From an uncultured Eubacteriales bacterium (GTDB lineage: Bacteria; Bacillota; Clostridia; Christensenellales; Aristaeellaceae), in NCBI GenBank assembly GCA_902764875.1, contig CACWXP010000030.1:1-48408 (forward strand): a stretch of 48,408 bases of DNA, in the 5' to 3' direction. The notes under the pieces were generated by a model, which did no database searches, was not told the origin of the DNA, and was given only the letters and a program-made list of their open reading frames with translations. This document shows positions 1 through 9,108 of this stretch, piece by piece (position 1 is the stretch's first letter; every line of letters starts with the position of its first letter). The translations under genes were made by a program, and so were the position numbers.

Positions 1-146
1 CGATGTACGACATTGAGATCAGGAACCCGCAGCACGTGTGCCGCGGCGTGAAGGAAGTGACCGTCGACGGGAAGAAGATCGAAGGCAATGTGCTGCCGGT
101 CTTCGGCGACGGCAAGACCCATGCGGTGGAAGTCGTGCTCGGATAA
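1..146 (+). CDS. C-terminal end of a GH94-type glycoside phosphorylase (5' end outside window)
   Basis: Only the last 48 codons are inside the window, with the stop at 144-146. The segment [20 protein letters not shown] aligns by eye with the tail of the complete GH94 enzyme at 5236-7629 (RIRVENPEHVEKGVRRITVDG region), and both end in a VE-x-(V/I)-L-G tail. GH94 enzymes are intracellular inverting phosphorylases of beta-linked disaccharides. The fragment says nothing about its own substrate, but two GH94 genes flanking one sugar importer suggests that more than one imported disaccharide is split by phosphorolysis. The family call rests only on similarity to its neighbour. Confidence 0.75.
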   Translation, partial: MYDIEIRNPQHVCRGVKEVTVDGKKIEGNVLPVFGDGKTHAVEVVLG

Positions 147-202
147 TCTACAGGGTTCAAATCATCGGAGCCCCGGCCTGCGCCGGGGTTCCTGCTGATC
201 CG

Positions 203-257
203 GAAAAAAATCCATCAGGTGCAGACAGGGCTGCCGGCATACCGGCAGCCCTGTCTG
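203..257 (-). terminator. Long hairpin between convergent genes, likely terminator for the binding-protein operon
   Basis: 222-237 and 242-257 form a perfect 16-bp inverted repeat with a 4-base loop. Read on the minus strand, a run of seven T (complement of 204-210) follows about 11 bases after the stem. A second GC-rich hairpin (171-177 with 182-188) lies just after the stop of the plus-strand GH94 gene and may serve that side. The delayed T run makes this weaker than a textbook intrinsic terminator. Confidence 0.5.
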
Positions 258-271
258 ATGGTTCGGGGATA

Positions 272-1780
272 TTACTTCGCCAGATAGGCATCCAGCTGTG
301 CGTTCGCTTCGTCCAGGTACTTCTGCATGCCGGCGGCATCCAGCGCGCTCAGGAATTCGGGAAGCGCTGTTTCCGGATCCACGGCGCCGCAATCCAGCGC
401 CAGGGCGTACTGGGCAGCCACGTTGCCGAGAGCGGCCATTTCATTCTCGACGGGCTTGTTGTCAAAAACGAAACCCAGGGAAGGAATGCCCTTCGCTCCG
501 GCGTAGTATTCCTGGAAAGCCTTGCGGAATCCGGCGCCTTCATCAACAGTGTCCGGCAGGATCGTGACGTTGCCCATGCCGTTGGTCCAGGGACTGTAGG
601 AGGCGCGGGCATCGGCGTTGAAGACCACCAGGCCGTCATCGTTCAGGGTGTAATGGATGCCTTCGACACCGTAGTTCAGCAGGGTCATGAGCACCGGGTC
701 GCTGTTGAGCAGGGCCAGGAACTTCATGCTCTCTTCCGGGTGCTCGGAGGCGGAGTTGATGGCCATCATGGCGCCCTGAGAAGCAGTGGTGTCCACATAG
801 GGATCGGTGCAGGGCACAAACTTCACTTCCACACCCCGGGCAATGACATCCTGGGAGAATTCATAACCGTAGGCATAGGACTGGGTGCCAATCAGATAGG
901 AAGCGTCCTTCTGGTGGTTGGTGCGGGCGTCGTTGGAGGTTTCCGCTACGGACAGGGCCGGATCAATATAGCCGGCTTCGTAATATTTGTGCATCTGTTC
1001 GACGAAAGCCTTGTATTCCTCCGTGGCGAATTTGTTCAGCAGCTTATTTCCATAGGCGCCTTCGGCGGAAACATCTTCGGGATTCAGATACAGGGAAAGC
1101 AGATTGGTGGATCCGGCGTCACCGGCCACGATGATGGAGTTGGTGACCATGCGCTCGGCAACCATGGGCTCCACCAGGAAGGGATAGAAGCTGTCGCCCT
1201 TGACTTCCTTCGCCTTGGCGAAGATTTCGTCCCATCCGAAGAAGCCTTTGGTCTGCAGGTCTTCCAGCGTGTAGCCCAGCTCGTTCAGCAGGGTTACGTT
1301 CACATCCCAGGTGTTCTGGGTGGCGGTATCCTTGAAACCGTTGACGGCGTAGATGCCTTTGCCTTCCGCGCCTTCAATGGTGGCAGCCTGCATCAGGCTT
1401 TCCGGGATCGCGGTCTTCAGCGCGGCGCCGCAGGTTTCGATCAGCTCGTCCAGCTTCAGGAAGTAGCCGTTTTTGGCATAGCTGTTGTACTCGTCGGCGC
1501 TCCAGGAGCAGGTGAACACCATGTCCACATCCTTGTCACCGGAGGTCAGCACGTTGACCGCCTTCTCATCAAAGTCACCCCAGGTGCCCCAGATGACTTC
1601 CAGTTTCGCGCCGACCTTATCGGCAATGTATTCGTTGACTTTTTCCAGGACAGCCGAATCATCGGTTACGTTGCTGCCGTGGAACATGATGGTGATGGTG
1701 GGCAGGTCGTCCGCGGCAGCGAAACTGCTCAGGGAGAGGACCAGCGCCAGGGCCAGGAACAGGGACAGAAACTTCTTCAT
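272..1780 (-). CDS. Extracellular sugar-binding protein of a CUT1 ABC transporter
   Basis: This 502-residue protein has a clear signal peptide (MKKFLSLFLALALVLSLSSF, then AAADD). There is no lipobox cysteine, so it would be secreted or retained by its transporter rather than lipid-anchored. The mature part has the look of family-1 extracellular solute-binding proteins (LplA/YtcQ type), for example LDELIETCG and a Trp-rich C-terminal half. It lies last in a minus-strand operon behind two permease genes (52 bp gap), with a good ribosome site (AAAGGAGG) before ATG. Neighbouring nagA and diacetylchitobiose phosphorylase genes suggest a GlcNAc-containing disaccharide as ligand; this is inferred from context. 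Confidence 0.85.
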   Translation of the reverse strand: MKKFLSLFLALALVLSLSSFAAADDLPTITIMFHGSNVTDDSAVLEKVNEYIADKVGAKLEVIWGTWGDFDEKAVNVLTSGDKDVDMVFTCSWSADEYNSYAKNGYFLKLDELIETCGAALKTAIPESLMQAATIEGAEGKGIYAVNGFKDTATQNTWDVNVTLLNELGYTLEDLQTKGFFGWDEIFAKAKEVKGDSFYPFLVEPMVAERMVTNSIIVAGDAGSTNLLSLYLNPEDVSAEGAYGNKLLNKFATEEYKAFVEQMHKYYEAGYIDPALSVAETSNDARTNHQKDASYLIGTQSYAYGYEFSQDVIARGVEVKFVPCTDPYVDTTASQGAMMAINSASEHPEESMKFLALLNSDPVLMTLLNYGVEGIHYTLNDDGLVVFNADARASYSPWTNGMGNVTILPDTVDEGAGFRKAFQEYYAGAKGIPSLGFVFDNKPVENEMAALGNVAAQYALALDCGAVDPETALPEFLSALDAAGMQKYLDEANAQLDAYLAK

Positions 1781-1838
1781 AGGGGTATCCTCCTTTTTAA
1801 TATGATTCAGCCTTATCGGCCAAAATCCGGATGATGGA

Positions 1839-2786
1839 TCATCCCTTCACACTGCCCACCGTCAGTCCGGCGATGACATACCGCTGGAAGAAGGGATAGG
1901 CGCAGGCGATGGGAATGACGATGAAGACGACCAGGGCCATCTTCAGGGACTGGGACGGCAGCCGGGCAGCAGCCTTCGCCGCCTCCGCACCGAGCATCGA
2001 GGAGTTCTTAGCCAGGAAGTCCGCGTTTCGCTGCATCCGCATCAGCAGATATTGCAGGGGCATGATGGACATGTTTTTATTCAGGTACAGCAGGGACAGG
2101 AACCATTCGTTCCAGTAAGCCAGGGAGACCAGCAGCGCGATGGTGGCGATGCCGGGTTTTACCACCGGGAGCACGATCCGCAGAAGGGTTGAATATTCAC
2201 CGCTGCCGTCGATTGTGGCGGCCTCGATCAGCTCCGGCGGGACGGTGGTCTGGAGGAAGGTGCGCATAATAATGACGTTGAAGGGGCTGAAGAGCATGGG
2301 CACAATCAGCGCCGCGTAGTTATCGCTGAGCCCCAGCACGTTTTTGCAGATGACATAGGTGGGCACCAGGCCGCCGCCGAAGATCATGGTGAAGAAACTG
2401 AGGAAGTTGAAGAAATTCCGGTGGCGGTAATCCCGCCGGTAGAGGGGATAGGCGTAGAGCACGGTCATGGAAACACTGCAGAGCGTGCCGGCGACGGTGA
2501 TCAGGAAGGAGTTGAAATAGCTGCGCCAGAGGGCATCCCCCAGCTGGAAGGTGTAGGTGAAGGCAGCCGTGCTCCATGATTTGGGCGTGAAGGAATAACC
2601 GATCTGACGGATGCTCTCCTCCGAAGAGAAGGAGATAATGATCACAAACAGGAAGGGAATGATGCACAGCAGGGAGAACAGGGCCAGCAGCACATGGAAG
2701 AAAGCCTGTGTTCCCGCGCTGAAGCGGTTCAGGGAGAAGGAACCGGCCTTGATTTTTCCGGCTCCGGAACGGGAGATGGCAGTCAT
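1839..2786 (-). CDS. Sugar ABC transporter permease, LplC/MalG type
   Basis: This 315-residue inner-membrane protein has about six hydrophobic segments (for example VLLALFSLLCIIPFLFVIII near residue 40). A binding-protein-dependent permease loop is seen at ELIEAATIDGSGEYSTLLRI, matching the EAA motif that docks the ATPase. The C-terminal FFQRYVIAGLTVGSVKG ending is typical of the LplC/YtcP subfamily. It sits between the LplB-type permease (12 bp upstream) and the binding-protein gene. As usual for this subfamily no ATPase is encoded in the operon; a shared MsmK-like ATPase elsewhere is expected. Confidence 0.88.
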   Translation of the reverse strand: MTAISRSGAGKIKAGSFSLNRFSAGTQAFFHVLLALFSLLCIIPFLFVIIISFSSEESIRQIGYSFTPKSWSTAAFTYTFQLGDALWRSYFNSFLITVAGTLCSVSMTVLYAYPLYRRDYRHRNFFNFLSFFTMIFGGGLVPTYVICKNVLGLSDNYAALIVPMLFSPFNVIIMRTFLQTTVPPELIEAATIDGSGEYSTLLRIVLPVVKPGIATIALLVSLAYWNEWFLSLLYLNKNMSIMPLQYLLMRMQRNADFLAKNSSMLGAEAAKAAARLPSQSLKMALVVFIVIPIACAYPFFQRYVIAGLTVGSVKG

Positions 2787-2798
2787 GCGGTTACCTCC

Positions 2799-3773
2799 TC
2801 AGAAAAGAGAGCTTTCGGGATCGATCCGGCGGACCAGGGCATTGGCGCCGAGAATGCAGACCAGACCGACAAGGCTCTGCAGGAGTCCGGCGGCGGAGCT
2901 CATGCCGAGGTTATGGGTGTTGGCATAAGCCCGGTAGACATAGGTGTCCACAACCTGGGTTACGGGATAGAGAGAACCGGAATTCTGGGGCACATTGTAG
3001 AACAGGCCGAAATCGGCGTTGAAGATCTTTCCGATGTTCATGATCAGCAGGATGATGATCATGGGCCGGATGCCGGGAAGGGTTACGTGCCAGATCTGCT
3101 GCCACTTGCTGGCGCCGTCCACCGCGGCCGCTTCATACTGGGTGGTGTCAATCCCGGTGATGGCGGCCAGGTACAGCACGGAGGAATAGCCCAGGTTCTT
3201 CCAGAGATTGCAGATCGTCAGGATCAGCGGCCACCAGGTGGTCTCATGGTAGAAATTGGAGACCGGGAGACCGGAAGCTTTCTGCATGGAGGGAATCATT
3301 CCGCTGGTGGGATCCAGGAAGGCCAGCACAAAATAACTGGCAACCACCCAGGAGAGAAAGTAGGGGAAGAACATCATTGTCTGATAGGCTTTTGCCATGA
3401 AACGGGAGGTCAGTTCGCTCATCATCACGGCAAAGGCAACGGAAATGACCAGTCCCAGGACAATCCAGAGCAGATTGTAGCCCAGGGTGTTCCGGATCAT
3501 CACGCCGGTATCCGGCGAGTTCAAAAACTCGAAATTTTTCAGGCCGACCCATTCGCTTTTGACGATGTTGTTCCAGAACGTGTTGGGCCGGAATGCCCGG
3601 TAGTTCTTGAAAGCAATCACAATGCCGAACATGGGCAGATAGCGGACCAGCAGGAGCCACACGGCGCCGGGCAGCATCATGGTGGTCAGCCAGAAGGTTT
3701 TCTTCTTCGCGGCGAGACTGCTGCGGCGGAGACGGGCGCCGGTTTTTGCGGATCCGGCTTGCAACGCTGTCAT
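2799..3773 (-). CDS. Sugar ABC transporter permease, LplB/MalF type
   Basis: This 324-residue protein is the first gene of the minus-strand transporter operon. It carries the subfamily signature MMLPGAVWLLLVRYLPMFGI in the first membrane segment, followed by AFKNYRAF, and an EAA-type loop at QYEAAAVDGASKWQQIWHVT. The C-terminus RRIDPESSLF is the usual end of LplB-like proteins. Its ribosome site (AAAAGGAGGCGG) precedes ATG. It forms the membrane channel with the LplC-type partner and takes substrate from the binding protein at 272-1780. Confidence 0.88.
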   Translation of the reverse strand: MTALQAGSAKTGARLRRSSLAAKKKTFWLTTMMLPGAVWLLLVRYLPMFGIVIAFKNYRAFRPNTFWNNIVKSEWVGLKNFEFLNSPDTGVMIRNTLGYNLLWIVLGLVISVAFAVMMSELTSRFMAKAYQTMMFFPYFLSWVVASYFVLAFLDPTSGMIPSMQKASGLPVSNFYHETTWWPLILTICNLWKNLGYSSVLYLAAITGIDTTQYEAAAVDGASKWQQIWHVTLPGIRPMIIILLIMNIGKIFNADFGLFYNVPQNSGSLYPVTQVVDTYVYRAYANTHNLGMSSAAGLLQSLVGLVCILGANALVRRIDPESSLF

Positions 3774-3834
3774 GGAATGGTCCGCCTCCTTTTTTTGATT
3801 CGTTTCCGGAACACTTGTCCGATCTGGTGTCTGA

Positions 3835-3864
3835 ATTCTACAAAAAAGACAAGCGGCGTGTCAT
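3835..3864 (-). promoter_or_regulatory. Predicted promoter of the sugar-transporter operon
   Basis: On the minus strand ATGACA (complement of 3859-3864) and TAGAAT (complement of 3835-3840) are separated by 18 bases, about 60 bases before the LplB start. It lies in the 219-bp divergent region shared with nagA. Confidence 0.5.
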
Positions 3865-3925
3865 TATCTCCGTTTGTGAAAAATTGTCTCCGCTTGGCCT
3901 GTTGGCGGGAAGTAGCATTTTTCCC

Positions 3926-3954
3926 TTGAAAACCGTCGAAAGATGCGGTAGGCT
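3926..3954 (+). promoter_or_regulatory. Weak predicted promoter for nagA
   Basis: TTGAAA (3926-3931) and TAGGCT (3949-3954) are spaced by 17 bases, ending 38 bases before the nagA start. The -10 box is poor, so activation by a regulator such as the YesN-type protein at 12060-12818 is plausible but not shown. Confidence 0.35.
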
Positions 3955-3992
3955 ATGGGAAGAAGAAAAAACAAAAGACGGGGGCGCAGGAT

Positions 3993-5120
3993 ATGCTGAT
4001 CGTGAATGCCGCGGTATATAACGGAAACGATTTTGACAGGGAAAGCCGCGTCCGCATCCGGAACGGCCGGATCGCGGAAACCGGAAAAGACCTGCGGCCG
4101 GAAGCGGGAGAAGAGGTTACGGATCTGGGCGGGCATTTTCTGCTGCCCGGATTTGTGGACGTCCATATTCACGCTTTCGGCGGATGGGATACCATGCAGG
4201 GAGAGGAAGCCGTGCGGGCGATGAGCCGGGGACTCCTGAAAATGGGCGTGGCCGCTTTTTGTCCGACCACCATGAGCGCGGATCCGGAGGAGACCCGGCG
4301 GGCCATCGCGGGGATCCGGGCGGTGATGGACCGGCCGGAGAAGGAGGGCGCCGCGGTGCTGGGAGCGCATATGGAAGCTCCCTTTCTTCAGGAAAGCAAG
4401 GCCGGCGCACAGCGAAAGGATTTTTTTACAGACCCGTCCATGGAGAAACTGAAAGCCCTGACGGGAGGAGATTTTTCGGCTGTGAAACTGATCACGGCGG
4501 CACCGGAAAGGGAAGGCAGCGAAACCTTTATCCGGCAGGCGACGGCAGCGGGGATCCGCGTTTCCGTCGGCCACTCGGCCGCCACCGCGGAGCAGACCCA
4601 CCGGGCGGCAGACTGGGGGGCGGACCATGTGACCCACACGTTTAACGCCCAGACGCCTCTGCACCACCGGGAACCGGGCGTTCCCGGGGCAGCGCTGACC
4701 GACGAACGGTTCTACTGTGAAATGATCTGCGACGGGATTCATCTCCACCGGGACGCGGTGCGCCTGCTGGCTTTGTGCAAGGGGCCGGACCGGGCGGTGG
4801 CCATCACCGACGCCATGGAGGCGGCAGGTCTGCCGGAGGGAGAATATGCCCTTGGGGGACAGAAAGTATTTGTGAAAAAAGGGGAGGCACGGCTGGCGGA
4901 CGGAACGCTGGCGGGCTCCGTGCTGACCATGCCGGAGGCGCTGGGAAACCTGATCCATCTTTTCGGGATTCGGCCGGAGAAAGCCTGCGCCATGTGTACC
5001 GGAACCCCGGCGGCTTCCGTCGGGGAGAAGCTGGCGGGAAGCATCCGTCCCGGAGCGCCCGGCGTGCTGACGGAGTGGGACGCGGATTGGCGGATGTGCC
5101 GTGTGCTGACCGGTCCGTGA
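3993..5120 (+). CDS. nagA: N-acetylglucosamine-6-phosphate deacetylase
   Basis: This is a cytosolic amidohydrolase that converts GlcNAc-6-phosphate to glucosamine-6-phosphate and acetate. At 375 residues it has normal family length. Metal and catalytic features are visible: HIH at residues 58-60 inside GFVDVHIHAFGG, an HMEAPF segment corresponding to the usual HLEGPF, HSAAT, HTFNAQTPLHHREPG (family H-x-FNA-M...REPG), and catalytic Asp273 in AITDAMEAAGL. It starts divergently from the sugar importer and lies 115 bp before the diacetylchitobiose phosphorylase, so it processes the GlcNAc-6-P produced by phosphorolysis and mutase action or by a GlcNAc kinase. No nagB is in the window. Confidence 0.93.
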   Translation: MLIVNAAVYNGNDFDRESRVRIRNGRIAETGKDLRPEAGEEVTDLGGHFLLPGFVDVHIHAFGGWDTMQGEEAVRAMSRGLLKMGVAAFCPTTMSADPEETRRAIAGIRAVMDRPEKEGAAVLGAHMEAPFLQESKAGAQRKDFFTDPSMEKLKALTGGDFSAVKLITAAPEREGSETFIRQATAAGIRVSVGHSAATAEQTHRAADWGADHVTHTFNAQTPLHHREPGVPGAALTDERFYCEMICDGIHLHRDAVRLLALCKGPDRAVAITDAMEAAGLPEGEYALGGQKVFVKKGEARLADGTLAGSVLTMPEALGNLIHLFGIRPEKACAMCTGTPAASVGEKLAGSIRPGAPGVLTEWDADWRMCRVLTGP

Positions 5121-5188
5121 CGGAAAACGGAAACGCCAAAGAGAGACAAGAAAACACAAGACTGTCCCTGTGAAGGGCGTTTGGCGGC

Positions 5189-5197
5189 TGATATAAT
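5189..5197 (+). promoter_or_regulatory. Extended -10 promoter of the phosphorylase gene
   Basis: TG-A-TATAAT at 5189-5197 is a perfect extended -10 element 38 bases before the start at 5236. No good -35 box lies at the right distance, which suits either extended -10 recognition or an activator. Confidence 0.55.
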
Positions 5198-5235
5198 AAC
5201 AAGCGAATATCAGCATCAGGCGGAGGAGAACGATC

Positions 5236-7629
5236 ATGCGATACGGATACTTTGATGACGCGGCACGGGAATATGTGATCGACCGGGTTCATGTGCCCCA
5301 ATCCATGACCAACTACCTCGGCACCCAGCGGATGGGTACCGTGATCAATCATACAGCCGGGGGATATTCCTGGCTGGACAGCCCCCAGCATCACCGGATT
5401 ACCCGGTTCAGGCCCAACGGCGTGCCGATGGACTGGCCGGGACACTACGTGTACCTGCGGGATGAGGACAGCGGAAAATACTGGTCTGTGAGCTGGCAGC
5501 CCACGGGTCTCCCGCCGGAAGAGGCGAAGTATGAAGCCCGCCACGGGCTGAGCTATTCCCGGTTTCTGTGCGAAACGGAGGGGATTCGCGGAGAACAGAC
5601 CCTCTTTATTCCGCGGGAAGAGGGCGGAGCGGATCCGGTGGAGATTTTCGATGTAAAGATCCGGAATGATTCGGACCGGGAGAGGAAGCTGAGCGTCTTC
5701 GGCTATGTTGAGTTTTCCTTCCATGAAATCGACATGGACAACCAGAATTTTCAGATGAGCCTTTACGCGGCCGGATTCCACTATGAGGACGGCGCGGCGG
5801 TGTGCGAGCTGCACTATGAAAAGGACGCCTGGCAGTTCTTCGCGGGGAACTTTGAACCGGACGGCTTTGACGGCGTGCGGGAAAGCTTTATCGGCCCCTA
5901 CCGGACGGAACGGAACCCCCTGGGCGTTGAGAAGGGAGCGCTTTCCGGATCGCTGGAGCTGGGCGGGAACCCCTGCGGCGCGCTGCAGAAAAAGATCCTC
6001 CTGGCCCCGGGAGAGGAAAAGAGAGTCCTCTTCTATTTGGGTACGGGCAGGGGGGAAGCCGCCCGAAAAGCCCGGGAACGTTACGACGAGGCGGGATGCG
6101 ACAGGGCTTTTGCGGAGCTCCGGCAGTTCTGGGATGAAAAGCTGGGAAGACTTCAGGTTTCCACGCCCCATGAGAACATGAACCGAAGCCTGAATATCTG
6201 GAATTTCTATCAGAGCGAGGTCAACGTACTGTTCTCCCGGTTCTCCTCCTTTATCGAAGTGGGCGGGCGCACGGGCCTCGGTTACCGGGACACGGCTCAG
6301 GACGCCATGTGTATTCCCCACGGGGAACCCGATATGTGCGGGAAACGGATCCGTCAGCTGCTGCACGGGCAGATGCGGGCGGGCTACGGGCTGCACCTGT
6401 TTGATCCGGCTGTGCTGGAGAAAGGGGAGGACGACGGTTTCAAAAGCCCGACGGTGATTCCCGAAGCGGACAAAAAGAGTATGCTCCACGGAATCAAAGA
6501 CGCCTGCGCCGACGACGCGCTGTGGCTGATTCCCGCCATTATCGAGAACGTTCGGGAGAGCGGAGACCTCTCCTTCTTCGACGAGGTGGTTCCTTATGCG
6601 GACGAAGGCAGCGCCACCGTATGGGACCACATGAAGGCGGCGCTGGACTTTTCCTACAGTCAGACCGGGATTCACGGCGTGACCAAAGGGCTGCGGGCGG
6701 ACTGGAATGACTGCCTGAATCTCGGCGGCGGGGAAAGCGCGATGGTGGCCTTCCTGCTGATCTGGGCCACAAACCATTTCCTGGACGCCGCGCGGGCCTG
6801 CGGACGGCTGGAGGATTATGAAAAATATGCCCGGCTGAAGGAAAGCATGGAAAAAACCTGCCGGGAAACCCTGTGGAACGGAGCATGGTTCCTGCGGGGC
6901 TTTACGGCGGACGGCCGGGCGATCGGCGCCCTGGACGCCAAAGAGGGCAAGGTTCATATGGAAAGCAACACCTGGGCTGTGGTCAGCGGATGCGCAACCC
7001 GGGAAATGGGGCTGAGCTGTATGGACGCGGTGGACGAATGGCTCTATACGCCGTGGGGACTGATGCTGAACGCTCCGAGCTTTGTTACCCTGGACGACAG
7101 CATCGGGTTTGTGACCCGGGTTTATCCGGGCGTCAAGGAAAACGGCGCGATCTTCAGCCATCCGAATCCATGGGCCTGGGTGGCGGAATGCATGCTGGGC
7201 CGCGGGGAACGGGCCATGAAATTTTACGATGCCCTGCTGCCGGAAAACCAGAACGATCAGATGGAGATCCGCCAGGCCGAACCCTACAGCTACTGCCAGT
7301 TTATCATGGGAAGGGATCATACCGCCTTCGGCCGGGCCCGCCATCCCTTTATGACCGGAAGCTCCGGGTGGGCCTATTACGCGGCGACCCGGTATATGCT
7401 CGGGATCCGGCCGGGTTTTGACGGACTGACGGTGGATCCCTGCATTCCGGCGGAATGGGACGGGTTTGAGGCCGTCCGGAAATGGAGGGGAGCGGAATAC
7501 CGGATCCGGGTGGAGAATCCGGAGCACGTGGAGAAAGGCGTTCGCCGGATCACCGTGGACGGGAAAGTCGCAGAAACGATTCCTGCTTTCACAGAAGGAA
7601 TCCACACGGTTGAGATCCTGATGGGATAA
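5236..7629 (+). CDS. chbP: N,N'-diacetylchitobiose phosphorylase (GH94)
   Basis: This is a cytosolic inverting phosphorylase: diacetylchitobiose plus phosphate gives GlcNAc-1-phosphate and GlcNAc. The 797-residue length matches the characterised Vibrio enzyme (about 801). As I recall that sequence, similarity runs end to end: MRYGYFDDAAREYVI at the start, SRFSSFIEVGGRTGLGYRDT, KGLRADWNDCLNLGGGES, and PSFVTLDDSIGFVTRVYPGV. The general-acid aspartate falls at residue 492 (second Asp of ADWND), the number reported for the Vibrio enzyme. A strong AGGCGGAGGAGAA site precedes ATG. nagA upstream and a phosphohexomutase 29 bp downstream complete the route to central metabolism. Another GlcNAc disaccharide as true substrate cannot be excluded. 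Confidence 0.88.
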   Translation: MRYGYFDDAAREYVIDRVHVPQSMTNYLGTQRMGTVINHTAGGYSWLDSPQHHRITRFRPNGVPMDWPGHYVYLRDEDSGKYWSVSWQPTGLPPEEAKYEARHGLSYSRFLCETEGIRGEQTLFIPREEGGADPVEIFDVKIRNDSDRERKLSVFGYVEFSFHEIDMDNQNFQMSLYAAGFHYEDGAAVCELHYEKDAWQFFAGNFEPDGFDGVRESFIGPYRTERNPLGVEKGALSGSLELGGNPCGALQKKILLAPGEEKRVLFYLGTGRGEAARKARERYDEAGCDRAFAELRQFWDEKLGRLQVSTPHENMNRSLNIWNFYQSEVNVLFSRFSSFIEVGGRTGLGYRDTAQDAMCIPHGEPDMCGKRIRQLLHGQMRAGYGLHLFDPAVLEKGEDDGFKSPTVIPEADKKSMLHGIKDACADDALWLIPAIIENVRESGDLSFFDEVVPYADEGSATVWDHMKAALDFSYSQTGIHGVTKGLRADWNDCLNLGGGESAMVAFLLIWATNHFLDAARACGRLEDYEKYARLKESMEKTCRETLWNGAWFLRGFTADGRAIGALDAKEGKVHMESNTWAVVSGCATREMGLSCMDAVDEWLYTPWGLMLNAPSFVTLDDSIGFVTRVYPGVKENGAIFSHPNPWAWVAECMLGRGERAMKFYDALLPENQNDQMEIRQAEPYSYCQFIMGRDHTAFGRARHPFMTGSSGWAYYAATRYMLGIRPGFDGLTVDPCIPAEWDGFEAVRKWRGAEYRIRVENPEHVEKGVRRITVDGKVAETIPAFTEGIHTVEILMG

Positions 7630-7658
7630 GAAAAAAAGGATAAGGGGGGAACGGAACC

Positions 7659-9080
7659 ATGATCAAATTCGGTACGGGCGGATGGCGGGCCGTCATCGGC
7701 GACGGGTTTACAAAGGAAAACATCCGGCGGATCGCCGCGGCACTGGCGCGGCGGATGGTGCGGGAAAACTGCGCGGAGCAGGGGATCTGCGCCGGATACG
7801 ACCGCCGGTTTCTGAGCAAGGAAGCCCTGAGCTGGTTCTGCGAGGTACTGGCCGGGGAAGGCGTGAAGGTCCGGTTTGTGAACGGCTCCTGCCCGACGCC
7901 CCAGATTATGTTTACGGTGAAAAACCTGGAGCTGCCCTATGGGGCGATGGTCACAGCCAGCCACAATCCTGCCGTCTGGAACGGCATCAAGCTGTTCACC
8001 GCAGGCGGCCGGGACGCGGCGGAGGACGTGACCCGGGAAATCGAGGCGGAGGCGAATGCCCTGGAGGAAGACAGCATCCGGTCCCTGCCCTTTGAGCAGG
8101 CGCTGGAAGAGGGGAAGATTGTGTATATCGATCCCCGGGATGATTATCTGGATTCGATCCTGCGGCAGGTGGATACGGACGCGATCCGAAAGCGCCGGCT
8201 GCGGATCGTGCTGGATCCGATGTTCGGCGTCAGCCTTACGGGACTTCAGACGATTCTTTACACAGCCCGTTGCGACATTGACGTGATCAACGACCGTCAT
8301 GACGCTTTCTTCGGCCGGCATCTGCCCGCGCCCAATCCGGAAACGCTGGTGGATCTGCAGTACGCGGTGAAGGAACACCGGGCGGACGTGGGCATTGCCA
8401 CGGACGGCGACGCGGACCGTCTGGGCATTATCGACGAGAAAGGCCGCTATGTTACGGCGAACGAGACCCTGGCCCTGCTGTATTACTATCTGATGGAATA
8501 TAAAGGATGGAGAGGAGCGGCGGTTCGCAATATCGCCACGACCCACCTTCTGGACCGGATCGCAAAGGCCTACGGACAGGAATGCGTGGAGGTGCCGGTA
8601 GGCTTCAAACATATCTCCGCCGGCATGGAAGCCCACGACGCCCTGATCGGCGGCGAATCCTCCGGCGGCCTGACCGTCCGGGGCCATATCTCCGGAAAGG
8701 ACGGCCTGTATGCCGCGAGCCTGCTGGTGGAAATGATCAGCGTGACGGGAAAGAAACTCAGTGAACTGGTGCTGGATCTGTTCCGCCGCTTCGGGGAAAT
8801 GCACACGGCGGAATACGACTGGCCGCTGACGAAGGAGCTGCGGGATGAAATTTACCATACCGTCATGGAGGAACAGCGCCTGCCCGACTTCGGCCGGAAA
8901 ATTGAAAAGATCAGCTGGATGGACGGATGCAAGGTGTACCTGGAAGGCGGCTGGGTGATCACCCGGTTTTCCGGCACGGAACCCCGGGTTCGGATTTTCG
9001 CGGAAGCGGAGACGGAGAAGGAGGCCCAAAGACTGGTCGGCATCATGGCAAACCATACCGGGCTGGCCTGGGAAGACTGA
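7659..9080 (+). CDS. Phosphohexomutase, probably interconverting GlcNAc-1-P and GlcNAc-6-P
   Basis: This 473-residue alpha-D-phosphohexomutase has all four superfamily landmarks: phosphoserine loop TASHNPAVWNG with Ser101, metal loop DGDADRLGI, sugar-binding loop GGESSGG, and phosphate-binding RFSGTEPRVRIF. It opens with the characteristic KFGTGGWRA. It follows the diacetylchitobiose phosphorylase by 29 bp with its own GGGGGG site, so the natural job is to turn the GlcNAc-1-phosphate product into GlcNAc-6-phosphate for NagA. Sequence alone cannot exclude phosphoglucomutase or phosphomannomutase activity; the assignment rests on context. Confidence 0.82.
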   Translation: MIKFGTGGWRAVIGDGFTKENIRRIAAALARRMVRENCAEQGICAGYDRRFLSKEALSWFCEVLAGEGVKVRFVNGSCPTPQIMFTVKNLELPYGAMVTASHNPAVWNGIKLFTAGGRDAAEDVTREIEAEANALEEDSIRSLPFEQALEEGKIVYIDPRDDYLDSILRQVDTDAIRKRRLRIVLDPMFGVSLTGLQTILYTARCDIDVINDRHDAFFGRHLPAPNPETLVDLQYAVKEHRADVGIATDGDADRLGIIDEKGRYVTANETLALLYYYLMEYKGWRGAAVRNIATTHLLDRIAKAYGQECVEVPVGFKHISAGMEAHDALIGGESSGGLTVRGHISGKDGLYAASLLVEMISVTGKKLSELVLDLFRRFGEMHTAEYDWPLTKELRDEIYHTVMEEQRLPDFGRKIEKISWMDGCKVYLEGGWVITRFSGTEPRVRIFAEAETEKEAQRLVGIMANHTGLAWED

Positions 9081-9108
9081 CAAATAACAGGAGGATCCGG
9101 GGAAGGAC

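Noticed and set aside
38-1834. A 598-codon plus-strand open frame
   Set aside because: Antisense to the binding-protein gene and overlapping the real end of the GH94 fragment in another frame.
4804-7605. A 933-codon minus-strand open frame
   Set aside because: Antisense to nagA and the GH94 phosphorylase, whose motifs and catalytic residues are clear; Pro/Arg/His-rich composition typical of a shadow frame.
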